Positions 1-5,762 of a stretch of DNA of 7,309 bases are shown in pieces. The notes beneath the pieces were generated by a model. It did not search any database and was not told the origin of the DNA. It was given only the letters and a program-made list of their open reading frames with translations. Both the position numbers and the translations under genes were made by a program. Source of the stretch: CAYNTH01 sp964427055 (GTDB lineage Archaea; Aenigmatarchaeota; Aenigmatarchaeia; CG10238-14; SCSR01). The stretch is from assembly GCA_964427055.1 (NCBI GenBank), contig CAYRSQ010000043.1:1-7309 (forward strand), in the 5' to 3' direction. Every line of letters starts with the position of its first letter. The stretch's first letter is position 1.

Positions 1-91
1 AAAACTCATACCAAATCAGGGCTCAACTTTAAATTCTTAATTTGGACAAGAGTGCACGAATATAGTAAAGAAATTATTCAAAATTGACTAT

Positions 92-111
92 CCTCGCAGC
101 AAGCTACGAGG
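92..111. repeat. Hairpin CCTCG...CGAGG
   Basis: The arms CCTCG (92-96) and CGAGG (107-111) pair perfectly, and AGC/GCT continue the stem after one C/A mismatch, leaving a tiny AA loop. The 3' part recurs imperfectly at 162-179. It lies about 110 nt past the stop of the condensing enzyme on the minus strand and is not followed by a T-tract there, so a repeat or processing element is more likely than an intrinsic terminator. Confidence 0.5.
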
Positions 112-126
112 CATTTCGCTAATTTT

Positions 127-139
127 GTGGCTTCGCCAC
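127..139. repeat. Short perfect hairpin GTGGC-TTC-GCCAC
   Basis: A 5-bp perfect stem encloses a three-base loop; if GTGG/CCAC alone pair, the loop is CTTCG, a stable UUCG-like type. It sits between the two related repeat segments at 94-111 and 162-179 and probably belongs to the same composite repeat. It has no T-run on either strand. Confidence 0.4.
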
Positions 140-161
140 CGGAATTTCCCCTCAATCTCTT

Positions 162-179
162 TCGCAGCAGGTTGCCGGG
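162..179. repeat. Imperfect direct repeat of 94-111
   Basis: TCGCAGCAGGTTGCCGGG (162-179) matches TCGCAGCAAGCTACGAGG (94-111) at 13 of 18 positions, in the same orientation, with the first eight bases identical. This copy has lost most of the self-complementarity of the first. The pair looks like a decayed interspersed repeat downstream of the condensing-enzyme gene. Copies elsewhere in the genome are an inference that the window cannot test. Confidence 0.4.
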
Positions 180-220
180 AATTAGACCCTAAAAAATTAA
201 AATTTAAGATCTTCGGATGC

Positions 221-1249
221 TCATTCACCCCATTTAACTATTCCACCAGTCCATATATATCCAAAACCCATTGCCAATAGCACTACGATATTGCCATCCT
301 TAATTAAATTCTTTTCTTCTGCTACTTTTAATCCAATTAGGGGATCCAATTGGCCCACATGTCCACAATCGTTGAGATAGATCCCTTTCCCTTCGCTTAG
401 CCCGAGATCTTTCAAAATCTGTCGGTATCCGGATTTCTTCATATGAAGAGGTATTACAAAATCTATATCATCTACTGTTAGCCCGCTTTTTTTGCATGCA
501 ATTTCTACAACTTGATATAAATTTTTAAATGTTACAGATCCTAATCTTTCTCTAAAGATCTCTGGATCTTGTGTTAGTCTAAAATATTTTAAATAATCGT
601 CATTTATGTTTTCAGCGGTAAATGGAATTTTCGTGCCCCCGCCTGGTACCACGATAGCATCCGAAAAAAAAGGATCTACCATGGAAGCACTTTCTAAAAT
701 TAAGTTCTTTTTATAACCTTTCTTCAATATGGCCGCCGCACCACCGCTTGATACGTTAAACAGAAATGAAACGGATTGGTCTTTATAATCTACGTGATCC
801 ACATTCCTGTAACCACCTACAACCATAACCGTATTTATATCGTCATCAACCGACATATATTTTTTTGCCTGATCCATCGCCACGATTGCCGTACCACATT
901 TACCGTCAATATCATAATTCCAGTTATTAATAGCTCCGATGCTTTCCTGGACTTTGATACCGATTGACCAATTTTGATAATCTGCATAATTTTCACCACA
1001 GTATATTATTAAATCGATTTCTTTGGGATCAATTCCGGTCTTATTTAGGCAGTCTTTAGCTGCCTGCACAGCCATCCAAGATGTTTGGTCCTTTTCACCG
1101 GGAATATAAATTTTTGTTATCCCAAACTTATCGCGAATCACATCTTCCGGTATGCCAGATAATTCGGCTATTTCTTTACAAGTTCTAACACTTTCAGGAA
1201 AATATAGCCCTATCCCTACAATCCCGCATTTTACATTTTTGGAATTCAT
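221..1249 (-). CDS. Ketoacyl synthase III (FabH)-like condensing enzyme
   Basis: A 342-residue protein of the thiolase/KAS III fold, slightly longer than typical FabH (about 320). Enzymes of this family take an acyl group onto a cysteine and condense it with a second acyl-CoA or acyl-ACP in the cytoplasm. Visible signs are the N-terminal GIVGIGLYFPE (9-19), a GKCGTA segment placing the presumed nucleophile at Cys118, the His269 region IPLHMKK, and the C-terminal glycine-rich MGFGYIWTGGIVKW (327-340). Two departures stand out. The usual HQAN motif after the catalytic His is absent. The position normally holding the catalytic Asn (GNTS in FabH) aligns with GHVG, putting His297 there. The substrate is therefore unknown and housekeeping FabH is unlikely. 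The ATG follows GAGGG with an 8-nt spacer. It lies 61 nt after the hydrolase gene, probably co-transcribed, and sampled G+C is low (about 36%). Confidence 0.85.
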   Translation of the reverse strand: MNSKNVKCGIVGIGLYFPESVRTCKEIAELSGIPEDVIRDKFGITKIYIPGEKDQTSWMAVQAAKDCLNKTGIDPKEIDLIIYCGENYADYQNWSIGIKVQESIGAINNWNYDIDGKCGTAIVAMDQAKKYMSVDDDINTVMVVGGYRNVDHVDYKDQSVSFLFNVSSGGAAAILKKGYKKNLILESASMVDPFFSDAIVVPGGGTKIPFTAENINDDYLKYFRLTQDPEIFRERLGSVTFKNLYQVVEIACKKSGLTVDDIDFVIPLHMKKSGYRQILKDLGLSEGKGIYLNDCGHVGQLDPLIGLKVAEEKNLIKDGNIVVLLAMGFGYIWTGGIVKWGE

Positions 1250-1310
1250 AAAACTTTCCCTCTTTCGGAATTGATTTTGTTTGATTTGATTGTTTCTGGT
1301 ATTATTTATC

Positions 1311-2111
1311 TTATTGCTGTGTCTCTAAAAATCCTAACGCAATCTCTTTAAATTCGTTTGGCTTTTCTACATATGGACAATGAGCTGAATTTTTTACTAT
1401 TACAAACCTCGAGCCTTCTATCTTCTCATATACCTCTTCATGATATTTCAACGGAACTATAATGTCTTGATCTCCTCCGATTATTAATGTCGGAACTTTT
1501 ATTTCATGAATCTGATCCAGCAGATCTAACTCATAACAACTCCTCATAATTTTAATAAATCCATCGAACCACTTATCTGATACTGCCTCTCGAAATAATT
1601 TCTTTCTTTGGTTTATATAATCCAGATTTTTATTATAGAAATCGGTTCCATAAGCTAACGGCACAACCAATTCCCATACTGTATCCGCATCATGTAGCAT
1701 TGCAGCATTAATCCAAGCTTCAGAAATAGCTACCGCATGGGGATTAAATCGAGCAATGATGCCTTGAATCATTAGACTTTTCAATCGCTGCTGGTACTTA
1801 ACAGCAAATCCCAATGCCACTTGTGCGCCATAAGAAGCACCAAACATATTGATTTTATCGATATGCAAATGATCCAGCAGCCCTTTTACTATTTCTATCT
1901 GCCGATCTTGATTATAGTCTTCATCTATATTTTCTGATTGTCCCTGACCAATAAAATCTATTAATATTAATTGATATTTTTTAGAGAATGTTTCAATGTA
2001 GGGGATCCAATTGACGGTACTCATTAAGGCACCATTTAATAATATTAAAGGGTGCCCTTCACCATAAACTTCATAATGTATCGATATACCATCTATCATT
2101 GCCGTAGACAT
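1311..2111 (-). CDS. Alpha/beta-hydrolase, serine esterase/thioesterase-like
   Basis: A cytoplasmic alpha/beta-hydrolase of 266 residues from the start chosen here. The nucleophile elbow GASYG gives Ser93, the acid is probably Asp216 in GGDQDIIVP, and the base is His244 in SAHCPYVEKP, so all three triad residues are present in the usual order with a helical cap between. The oxyanion motif normally HG reads NG (residues 26-27). The Ser nucleophile excludes the Asp-type dehalogenases, but does not separate esterase, lactonase, C-C hydrolase and thioesterase activities. The frame is open to an ATG at 2165, but those extra 18 codons run through a TTGAC...GTCAA repeat-like sequence. The ATG at 2111 has AAGGGA about 9 nt upstream and gives the usual hydrolase N-terminus. 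The gene precedes the condensing enzyme by 61 nt, so it may hydrolyse that enzyme's substrate or product; this is inference. No signal peptide is seen. Confidence 0.85.
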   Translation of the reverse strand: MSTAMIDGISIHYEVYGEGHPLILLNGALMSTVNWIPYIETFSKKYQLILIDFIGQGQSENIDEDYNQDRQIEIVKGLLDHLHIDKINMFGASYGAQVALGFAVKYQQRLKSLMIQGIIARFNPHAVAISEAWINAAMLHDADTVWELVVPLAYGTDFYNKNLDYINQRKKLFREAVSDKWFDGFIKIMRSCYELDLLDQIHEIKVPTLIIGGDQDIIVPLKYHEEVYEKIEGSRFVIVKNSAHCPYVEKPNEFKEIALGFLETQQ

Positions 2112-2124
2112 GACGCCACATCCC

Positions 2125-2147
2125 TTGACGGTTTCGTAAAAAGTCAA
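2125..2147. repeat. TTGAC...GTCAA inverted repeat at hydrolase 5' end
   Basis: TTGAC (2125-2129) and GTCAA (2143-2147) are exact reverse complements around 13 bases containing GTTTCGTAAAAA. It is immediately upstream of the preferred hydrolase start and inside the longer open frame. This explains why the first 18 codons of that longer frame do not look like hydrolase sequence. It may be part of the same repeat element as 2161-2238. Confidence 0.4.
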
Positions 2148-2160
2148 GCCCCGAGACTCT

Positions 2161-2238
2161 GTCATTTCGATCCCAGAGAGAAGCCCTATGTTTTCAATAT
2201 GTTATACCGAAAATATTTCTCGTCCCATTCGAAATGAC
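2161..2238. repeat. Inverted pair of GTCATTTCGA repeat arms
   Basis: GTCATTTCGA (2161-2170) has an exact 10-base reverse complement, TCGAAATGAC, at 2229-2238. Similarity extends weakly inward: both arms read GTCATTTCGA, a few variable bases, then GAGA followed by A. The interior is about 58 nt and encodes nothing recognisable. Repeats beginning GTCATTTCGA and ending near GAGAAAT are, from memory, dispersed in many bacterial genomes, so I call this a small interspersed repeat or a MITE-like remnant. No target-site duplication could be established. Confidence 0.55.
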
Positions 2239-2421
2239 AAGTTGCTGAGACTTCCAACGAAATCTTTTTATTCGTATGTTGTATTTGCATTCTTTCTTAT
2301 TGACATAATTCATTATTTATAATTTTTTCAAATTTGATGAGTTCGTTGTTGGTAGCCTGCCGCTCGCTGCATAAAATAGCTTTTTAGAAGTCCATCAATC
2401 TTATGTAGTTATTAAAGAAAT

Positions 2422-2529
2422 CTATTCCCCTCCTGCCCCTGCCTTTATACGGCAAGAACAGGAGAAAGATAAAACCCACGATCTCCTTCTATTTTCTTCC
2501 TGTTTGGTCAGATCGTTCCCTTTTGGCAT
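2422..2529 (-). CDS. Doubtful 35-aa ORF after the binding-protein gene
   Basis: An ATG at 2529 opens a 35-codon frame ending at TAG (2422-2424). It begins 28 nt after the binding-protein stop and has a good AAAAGG Shine-Dalgarno five nucleotides before the ATG. The product begins MPKGNDLTKQEENRRR, is basic, and carries two close cysteines (SCSC) with no membrane segment. Much of its 3' half lies in the hairpin 2430-2464, which argues that this is a structured or repetitive non-coding sequence that happens to be open. I recognise no family. Confidence 0.15.
   Translation of the reverse strand: MPKGNDLTKQEENRRRSWVLSFSCSCRIKAGAGGE
2430..2464. repeat. Interrupted hairpin downstream of the binding protein
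   Basis: CTCCTG (2430-2435) pairs with CAGGAG (2459-2464), and inside it TGCC (2440-2443) pairs with GGCA (2451-2454), separated by an internal loop CCCC/AGAA and a seven-base apical loop. It lies about 95 nt past the stop codon at 2558. On the minus strand it is followed by GGGAATAG and not a T-run, so it is not a classic terminator; it could protect the 3' end of the mRNA or be part of a repeat. Confidence 0.4.
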
Positions 2530-2557
2530 TTTTACCTTTTCTTTACTTTATTAATTC

Positions 2558-3811
2558 TTATTTAGCATAATTCTCGCGGCCTGGGGCCGTGACGGGTGTT
2601 GCACTTTCCTGCGGTGTTGACTGCCATACCATCGTCGGAACAGCGTAATCACGCCTGGGCATAACCGTGAGCTTTACGAGGTTAACTCCTATCATCATTT
2701 GATGATCGGCTGGCCGGATACGGTATTTCCAAGTCTTACTTGTCGGACCCCAGAATTCCAGACCTTCCAGAGCGTTGATCAAATCATCGGCTTCCACCGA
2801 TTTAGCCTTCTTTATTCCTTCGGTCAAAGCAATCGCTGCGGCAAAGCTATTACCTGTCCAAAAGTCAGGTGGTGTTCCATATTTTTTTTGATGATTCTCA
2901 ACAAGCCAATTGTTAACCGGATTATCGAATAGTTCATAGTAATACAGGCACTCTCCAATCCAACCCGAACCAGCAGCTCCCACCGCCTTCAGAAAAACAA
3001 AGTCTGCGATACCTACATTCACTGCCATCTTCTTATCTAAGCCCATCTCCTGAATCTGTTTCGGCAACTTTGTTTGGAAGTTTGCTCCGACTGTGATTAT
3101 CCCGAGTATTTGAGGTTTAGCAGCTTTAATTTTTTGAAGATAAGGCGTAAAGTCTGTGGTGGTCAATGGAGCGTATAGCTCTTGTACAACCTTCCAATTC
3201 TCAGGAAGCCCTTTTTTAGCGGATTCAATACCAAATCTTCCGCCAGCGTAATCCGGGGCCAGGTATGCTATTTTTACGGCACCTTTGCCCACTCCAAGTA
3301 TATCTTTTCCCCCATACGCTACCCACCCTGCAACCGCGCACTGGCCCAACGACCGGCCCGCCCTAAATGTGTACTTATTAAAATGTGAGCCTGTAATTTG
3401 GTCCACTGCCGCGCCACCAATCATGTAGACCTTCTTAAACTCTTTCGCTTTATCCATTACACCCAGGGCAATGCCACTGCTCACGACTCCGCATAAAATA
3501 TCAACTTTATCTTCAGCTAATAACTTAACAGCCTTTTGCAATCCGATCTGCGGGTTGCTGCCATCGTCTTCCGTGATAATCTTGATTTTCTTACCGAGGA
3601 CTGTATTTGTCCCGTTGGTAGCATAATCAAAACCCAAGATGAATCCTCTTAAATCCTGCTGGCCATATTGGGACAGCACACCAGATTTGGATGTGAGAAC
3701 GCCGATTTTGATTTCATTATCTGCTGCACACGTTGGCATATCAAAAGCAATGGCTATGCCGAAAATCAATAAGCCGACAATAATTACCTTTACACCCATT
3801 TTCGTTTTCAT
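2558..3811 (-). CDS. Periplasmic substrate-binding protein, LivJ/LivK-like (HAAT)
   Basis: A 417-residue type I periplasmic binding protein (Peripla_BP_6 family) that would deliver ligand to the LivH/LivM-like permease. The signal peptide has MKTKMGVK, a hydrophobic core (9-22) and a likely signal peptidase I site after Ala29 or Ala30. The sequence around Cys28 (MPTC) is not a lipobox, so a soluble periplasmic protein is expected. The mature part starts with EIKIGVLTSKSG, and VVSSGIAL (109-116) matches the loop that contacts the ligand carboxyl in this family. PDYAGG (186-191) and the C-terminal RPADHQ (366-371) also fit. The ligand cannot be told from sequence. The C-terminal 20 residues, rich in Pro, Thr and Ala, look like a loose tail. 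A strong AGGAGG is six nucleotides before the ATG. The 126-nt spacer from livM contains two hairpins, consistent with separate control of this usually abundant subunit. Confidence 0.92.
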   Translation of the reverse strand: MKTKMGVKVIIVGLLIFGIAIAFDMPTCAADNEIKIGVLTSKSGVLSQYGQQDLRGFILGFDYATNGTNTVLGKKIKIITEDDGSNPQIGLQKAVKLLAEDKVDILCGVVSSGIALGVMDKAKEFKKVYMIGGAAVDQITGSHFNKYTFRAGRSLGQCAVAGWVAYGGKDILGVGKGAVKIAYLAPDYAGGRFGIESAKKGLPENWKVVQELYAPLTTTDFTPYLQKIKAAKPQILGIITVGANFQTKLPKQIQEMGLDKKMAVNVGIADFVFLKAVGAAGSGWIGECLYYYELFDNPVNNWLVENHQKKYGTPPDFWTGNSFAAAIALTEGIKKAKSVEADDLINALEGLEFWGPTSKTWKYRIRPADHQMMIGVNLVKLTVMPRRDYAVPTMVWQSTPQESATPVTAPGRENYAK

Positions 3812-3871
3812 TGGTATCCTCCTCTTATTTAATGGGTTAGAAAACTTTATTTAAAATACTCTCCTTTGGCA

Positions 3872-3897
3872 TTACCCAACTCTCGTTGAGTGGGTAA
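3872..3897. promoter_or_regulatory. Hairpin in the livM/binding-protein spacer
   Basis: TTACCC (3872-3877) pairs with GGGTAA (3892-3897) and ACTC (3879-3882) with GAGT (3888-3891), giving ten pairs with one bulged A and a five-base loop. On the minus strand it is followed by TGCCAAAGGAGAG, so there is no terminator tract. Located 60 nt before the binding-protein start, it could be an RNA processing or stability element that raises the level of the downstream gene, or an operator; function is inferred from position only. Confidence 0.4.
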
Positions 3898-3928
3898 GAA
3901 TAACCACAGGTCAAGAAAGTACGGATGC

Positions 3929-3944
3929 CATCTGTCATCAGATG
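3929..3944. promoter_or_regulatory. Perfect hairpin overlapping the livM stop codon
   Basis: CATCTG (3929-3934) and CAGATG (3939-3944) are perfect reverse complements around TCAT. The livM stop codon (TGA, 3938-3940) and a second in-frame TGA (3935-3937) lie in or beside the loop. Together with 3872-3897 it puts two stem-loops between the permease gene and the binding-protein gene. A six-pair stem is short and may be chance. Confidence 0.3.
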
Positions 3945-4885
3945 TGTGTTTTAAATACCGCGCCGCTTCGCTTCTTGAATTTAAACGCGCTGGCAACGCT
4001 TATTATGCCCTTAGGCAGGAATAGCACGATCAACACAAAACTTACGCCGAAAATCAATAGCCATGAATCAAAATACGAACTGAGATATTGTTGACTCACC
4101 GTTACGAGCCCCGCGCCCAAAACAGGTCCCAACAAAGAACCCATGCCTCCGATTATGGTCATTAATATCACGTTCAGAGTACTATGGGCGGACATAAATC
4201 CTGGAAACACGGATCTTAATACTGCAGCGTTCATAGAGCCGGCCAATCCGGCCATCACGCCAGATATCATAAGCACAATAAGCTTGTAAGCTAACACGTT
4301 ATATCCTATCATTTTAGCCCTGAACTCATTTTCCCTTAAGGCAACCAGAGTCGTCCCCAAAGGCGACCCGATCAATCTTTTGGCAAAAAAGTAGATGAGC
4401 AGTAATAATGTGAGTGTTAAATAATAGATATAATCTTTCCCCGGCAAAATAGCGGGTAGACCGTGCAGGCCGTCATCCCCACCGGTAAACTTGTATGCTT
4501 TCCAAACTATGAAAAAACTGAACTCCCCTAGAGCCAAAGTAATCAGGGTGAAATAGATATCGGAGAACCTAAGCGTCAATAGACCTACAAGCAAGCCCGC
4601 CAGCGCGCAGATAACAATCACGACGGGAATAGTGGCCCAGAAGTTGAAGCCAGCCTTGAGCATCAACAGCGCGGTTAAATAGGCGCCTGCACCGAAAAAC
4701 ATTGCGTGTCCAAAAGACACTATACCGGTGTAGCCTATAAGCAGATCATAGCTGATAGCGAAGGCACCCCAGATGAATATCTGCATTGCAATAACCAAGA
4801 TGTACTCGGAGGAAAAAAACGGTAGTAAAGTCAGTAAAGCCAGCGTAGCCAGCGCAAACCAGTGTCTTTTTAGGTATATAATCAT
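3938..4885 (-). CDS. livM: Branched-chain amino acid type ABC permease, LivM-like
   Basis: One of the two inner-membrane subunits of the importer, 315 residues from the start chosen here, the usual size for LivM. Many hydrophobic segments run through the protein. Family motifs are clear: GYTGIVSFGHAMFFGAGAY (51-69), TGGDDGLHGLP (134-144), GSPLGTTLVALRENE (173-187), which faces the ATPases, and GGMGSLLGPVLGA (247-259). The C-terminus is basic (FKFKKRSG), as expected for a cytoplasmic tail. The frame also has a GTG at 4906, inside the livH coding end. I prefer the ATG at 4885 because TGAGG, overlapping the livH stop, stands eight nucleotides before it and the protein then begins MIIYLKRHW, typical for the family. 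It lies 10 nt after livH, indicating co-transcription and coupled translation. Confidence 0.92.
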   Translation of the reverse strand: MIIYLKRHWFALATLALLTLLPFFSSEYILVIAMQIFIWGAFAISYDLLIGYTGIVSFGHAMFFGAGAYLTALLMLKAGFNFWATIPVVIVICALAGLLVGLLTLRFSDIYFTLITLALGEFSFFIVWKAYKFTGGDDGLHGLPAILPGKDYIYYLTLTLLLLIYFFAKRLIGSPLGTTLVALRENEFRAKMIGYNVLAYKLIVLMISGVMAGLAGSMNAAVLRSVFPGFMSAHSTLNVILMTIIGGMGSLLGPVLGAGLVTVSQQYLSSYFDSWLLIFGVSFVLIVLFLPKGIISVASAFKFKKRSGAVFKTHI

Positions 4886-4895
4886 ATTTTTAACC

Positions 4896-5759
4896 TCATT
4901 CCCCACCGAACAGGCCGGACGGTTTTATACTGAGCACCACGAACATGACTATAAAGATACCAATCATGGCGAATTCAGGCAGAAAAAAGCCCAGGAACGA
5001 TTCGCTCAGGCCAAGGATGATCGCTGCCACCGCAGTTCCAATAAAGCTTCCAAGGCCTCCAACTACTACAATCACGAGGATATTGATTAACTGGCCGAAG
5101 CCCATTTCCGGGCTGAGTCCGCTGAAGCCGCCAAGGACGAATCCTGCCACGCCGCCTAAAAAACCTCCCATACCGCACACCAGGGTAAATACCTTATTAA
5201 TATTCACTCCCAAGGCTCTAACCATTTCCTTATTTTCAATACCGGCCCTTATTATCAGACCCAGCTTTGTTTTTTTCAGCAGAAGGTATATTGAAACGCA
5301 TACAATTGCCCCGGTGGCCAAAATAAACAACCGGTACAGCGTAAAGGGCTCCCCATAAATCATCACTGAACCCTGTAAAAACTCCGGTTTTTCAACCGGG
5401 ATCACCCCAGGCCCCCAAATAAGCTTAACCACTTCATCCAATATAAATATCAGTCCGAAAGTTAGAAGCAGTTGGAAAAGTTCATTTCCATAAAGACGCC
5501 TGATGAGAAAGAACTCAATCAGGACCCCTAAAATCCCGATAATCACAGCGGTTAGAATGAGCGCCCCAGAAAAGCTGGAAAGGGCTCTGGTAAAAAACAC
5601 CCCCAGATAGGCCCCCCACATGATCAGCGACCCGTGAGCGAAGTTCAACACGCGGAGCAAGCCGAACACCAACGAAAAACCCGAGCATATCAAAAAATAC
5701 AGCATGCCCACAGATAGTGCGTTGAGTGCCAAATTCAGATACAGCTCAGGTGAATACAT
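4896..5759 (-). CDS. livH: Branched-chain amino acid type ABC permease, LivH-like
   Basis: The second inner-membrane subunit, 287 residues, normal for LivH. It is strongly hydrophobic along its length and shows family landmarks: FGLLRVLNFAHGSLIMWGAYLG (32-53), the KTKLGLIIRAG(I)ENKEMVRALGVN segment (164-187), which is the cytoplasmic coupling region, and VVVGGLGSFIGTAVAAIILG (231-250). It would pair with the LivM-like protein to form the channel and receive ligand from the periplasmic binding protein. The ATG comes three nucleotides after the livF stop and is preceded by GGGGGTG at a good distance, so the two genes are certainly in one operon. Sampled G+C here is about 50-60%, higher than in the left-hand genes. 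Nothing is missing or truncated. Confidence 0.93.
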   Translation of the reverse strand: MYSPELYLNLALNALSVGMLYFLICSGFSLVFGLLRVLNFAHGSLIMWGAYLGVFFTRALSSFSGALILTAVIIGILGVLIEFFLIRRLYGNELFQLLLTFGLIFILDEVVKLIWGPGVIPVEKPEFLQGSVMIYGEPFTLYRLFILATGAIVCVSIYLLLKKTKLGLIIRAGIENKEMVRALGVNINKVFTLVCGMGGFLGGVAGFVLGGFSGLSPEMGFGQLINILVIVVVGGLGSFIGTAVAAIILGLSESFLGFFLPEFAMIGIFIVMFVVLSIKPSGLFGGE

Positions 5760-5762
5760 ATC

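Larger units (their letters stand above)
1..220. other. Non-coding left end with hairpins and repeat remnants
   Basis: No gene can be supported here. On the plus strand, frame 1 is open from base 1 to a TGA at 85-87 (28 codons) but resembles nothing I recognise; it could be chance or the tail of a gene outside the window. The stretch is 3' of the condensing-enzyme gene, which ends at 221. It contains two hairpins (92-111 and 127-139) and an imperfect direct repeat (94-111 and 162-179), entered separately. Neither hairpin is followed by a T-run on the minus strand, so I do not call a terminator for the upstream gene. Confidence 0.6.
2112..2557. other. Long spacer between hydrolase and binding-protein genes
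   Basis: This 446-nt stretch separates the transporter operon from the hydrolase/condensing-enzyme pair and is where the base composition changes. It holds the TTGAC hairpin (2125-2147), the inverted GTCATTTCGA pair (2161-2238), an AT-rich tract (about 2260-2340), a GC-rich patch (about 2355-2371), a long hairpin (2430-2464) and a doubtful 35-codon ORF (2422-2529). A promoter for the hydrolase is expected here. TATAAC on the minus strand at about 2204-2209 is a possible -10 box but has no good -35, so I do not call it. No T-run terminator for the binding-protein gene is visible. Confidence 0.6.

Noticed and set aside
221..2111. OleA/OleB olefin biosynthesis pair
   Set aside because: The hydrolase nucleophile is Ser, not the Asp of OleB-type haloalkane dehalogenase relatives, the condensing enzyme lacks the expected Asn, and no OleC or OleD is present.
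2112..2165. Longer hydrolase start at 2165
   Set aside because: The added 18 codons run through a repeat-like inverted sequence and have no hydrolase character; 2111 has its own Shine-Dalgarno.
3725..3731. Lipoprotein cysteine (Cys28) in the binding protein
   Set aside because: The preceding residues Met-Pro-Thr do not fit a lipobox; an ordinary signal peptidase I site follows at once.
4886..4906. GTG start giving a 322-residue LivM
   Set aside because: It lies within the end of livH; the ATG at 4885 has a better-placed TGAGG and gives the family-typical N-terminus.
4945..5358. 137-codon open frame on the plus strand
   Set aside because: Antisense to the LivH permease; the Pro/Thr/Lys/Ile-rich product reflects reverse-complemented hydrophobic and glycine codons.
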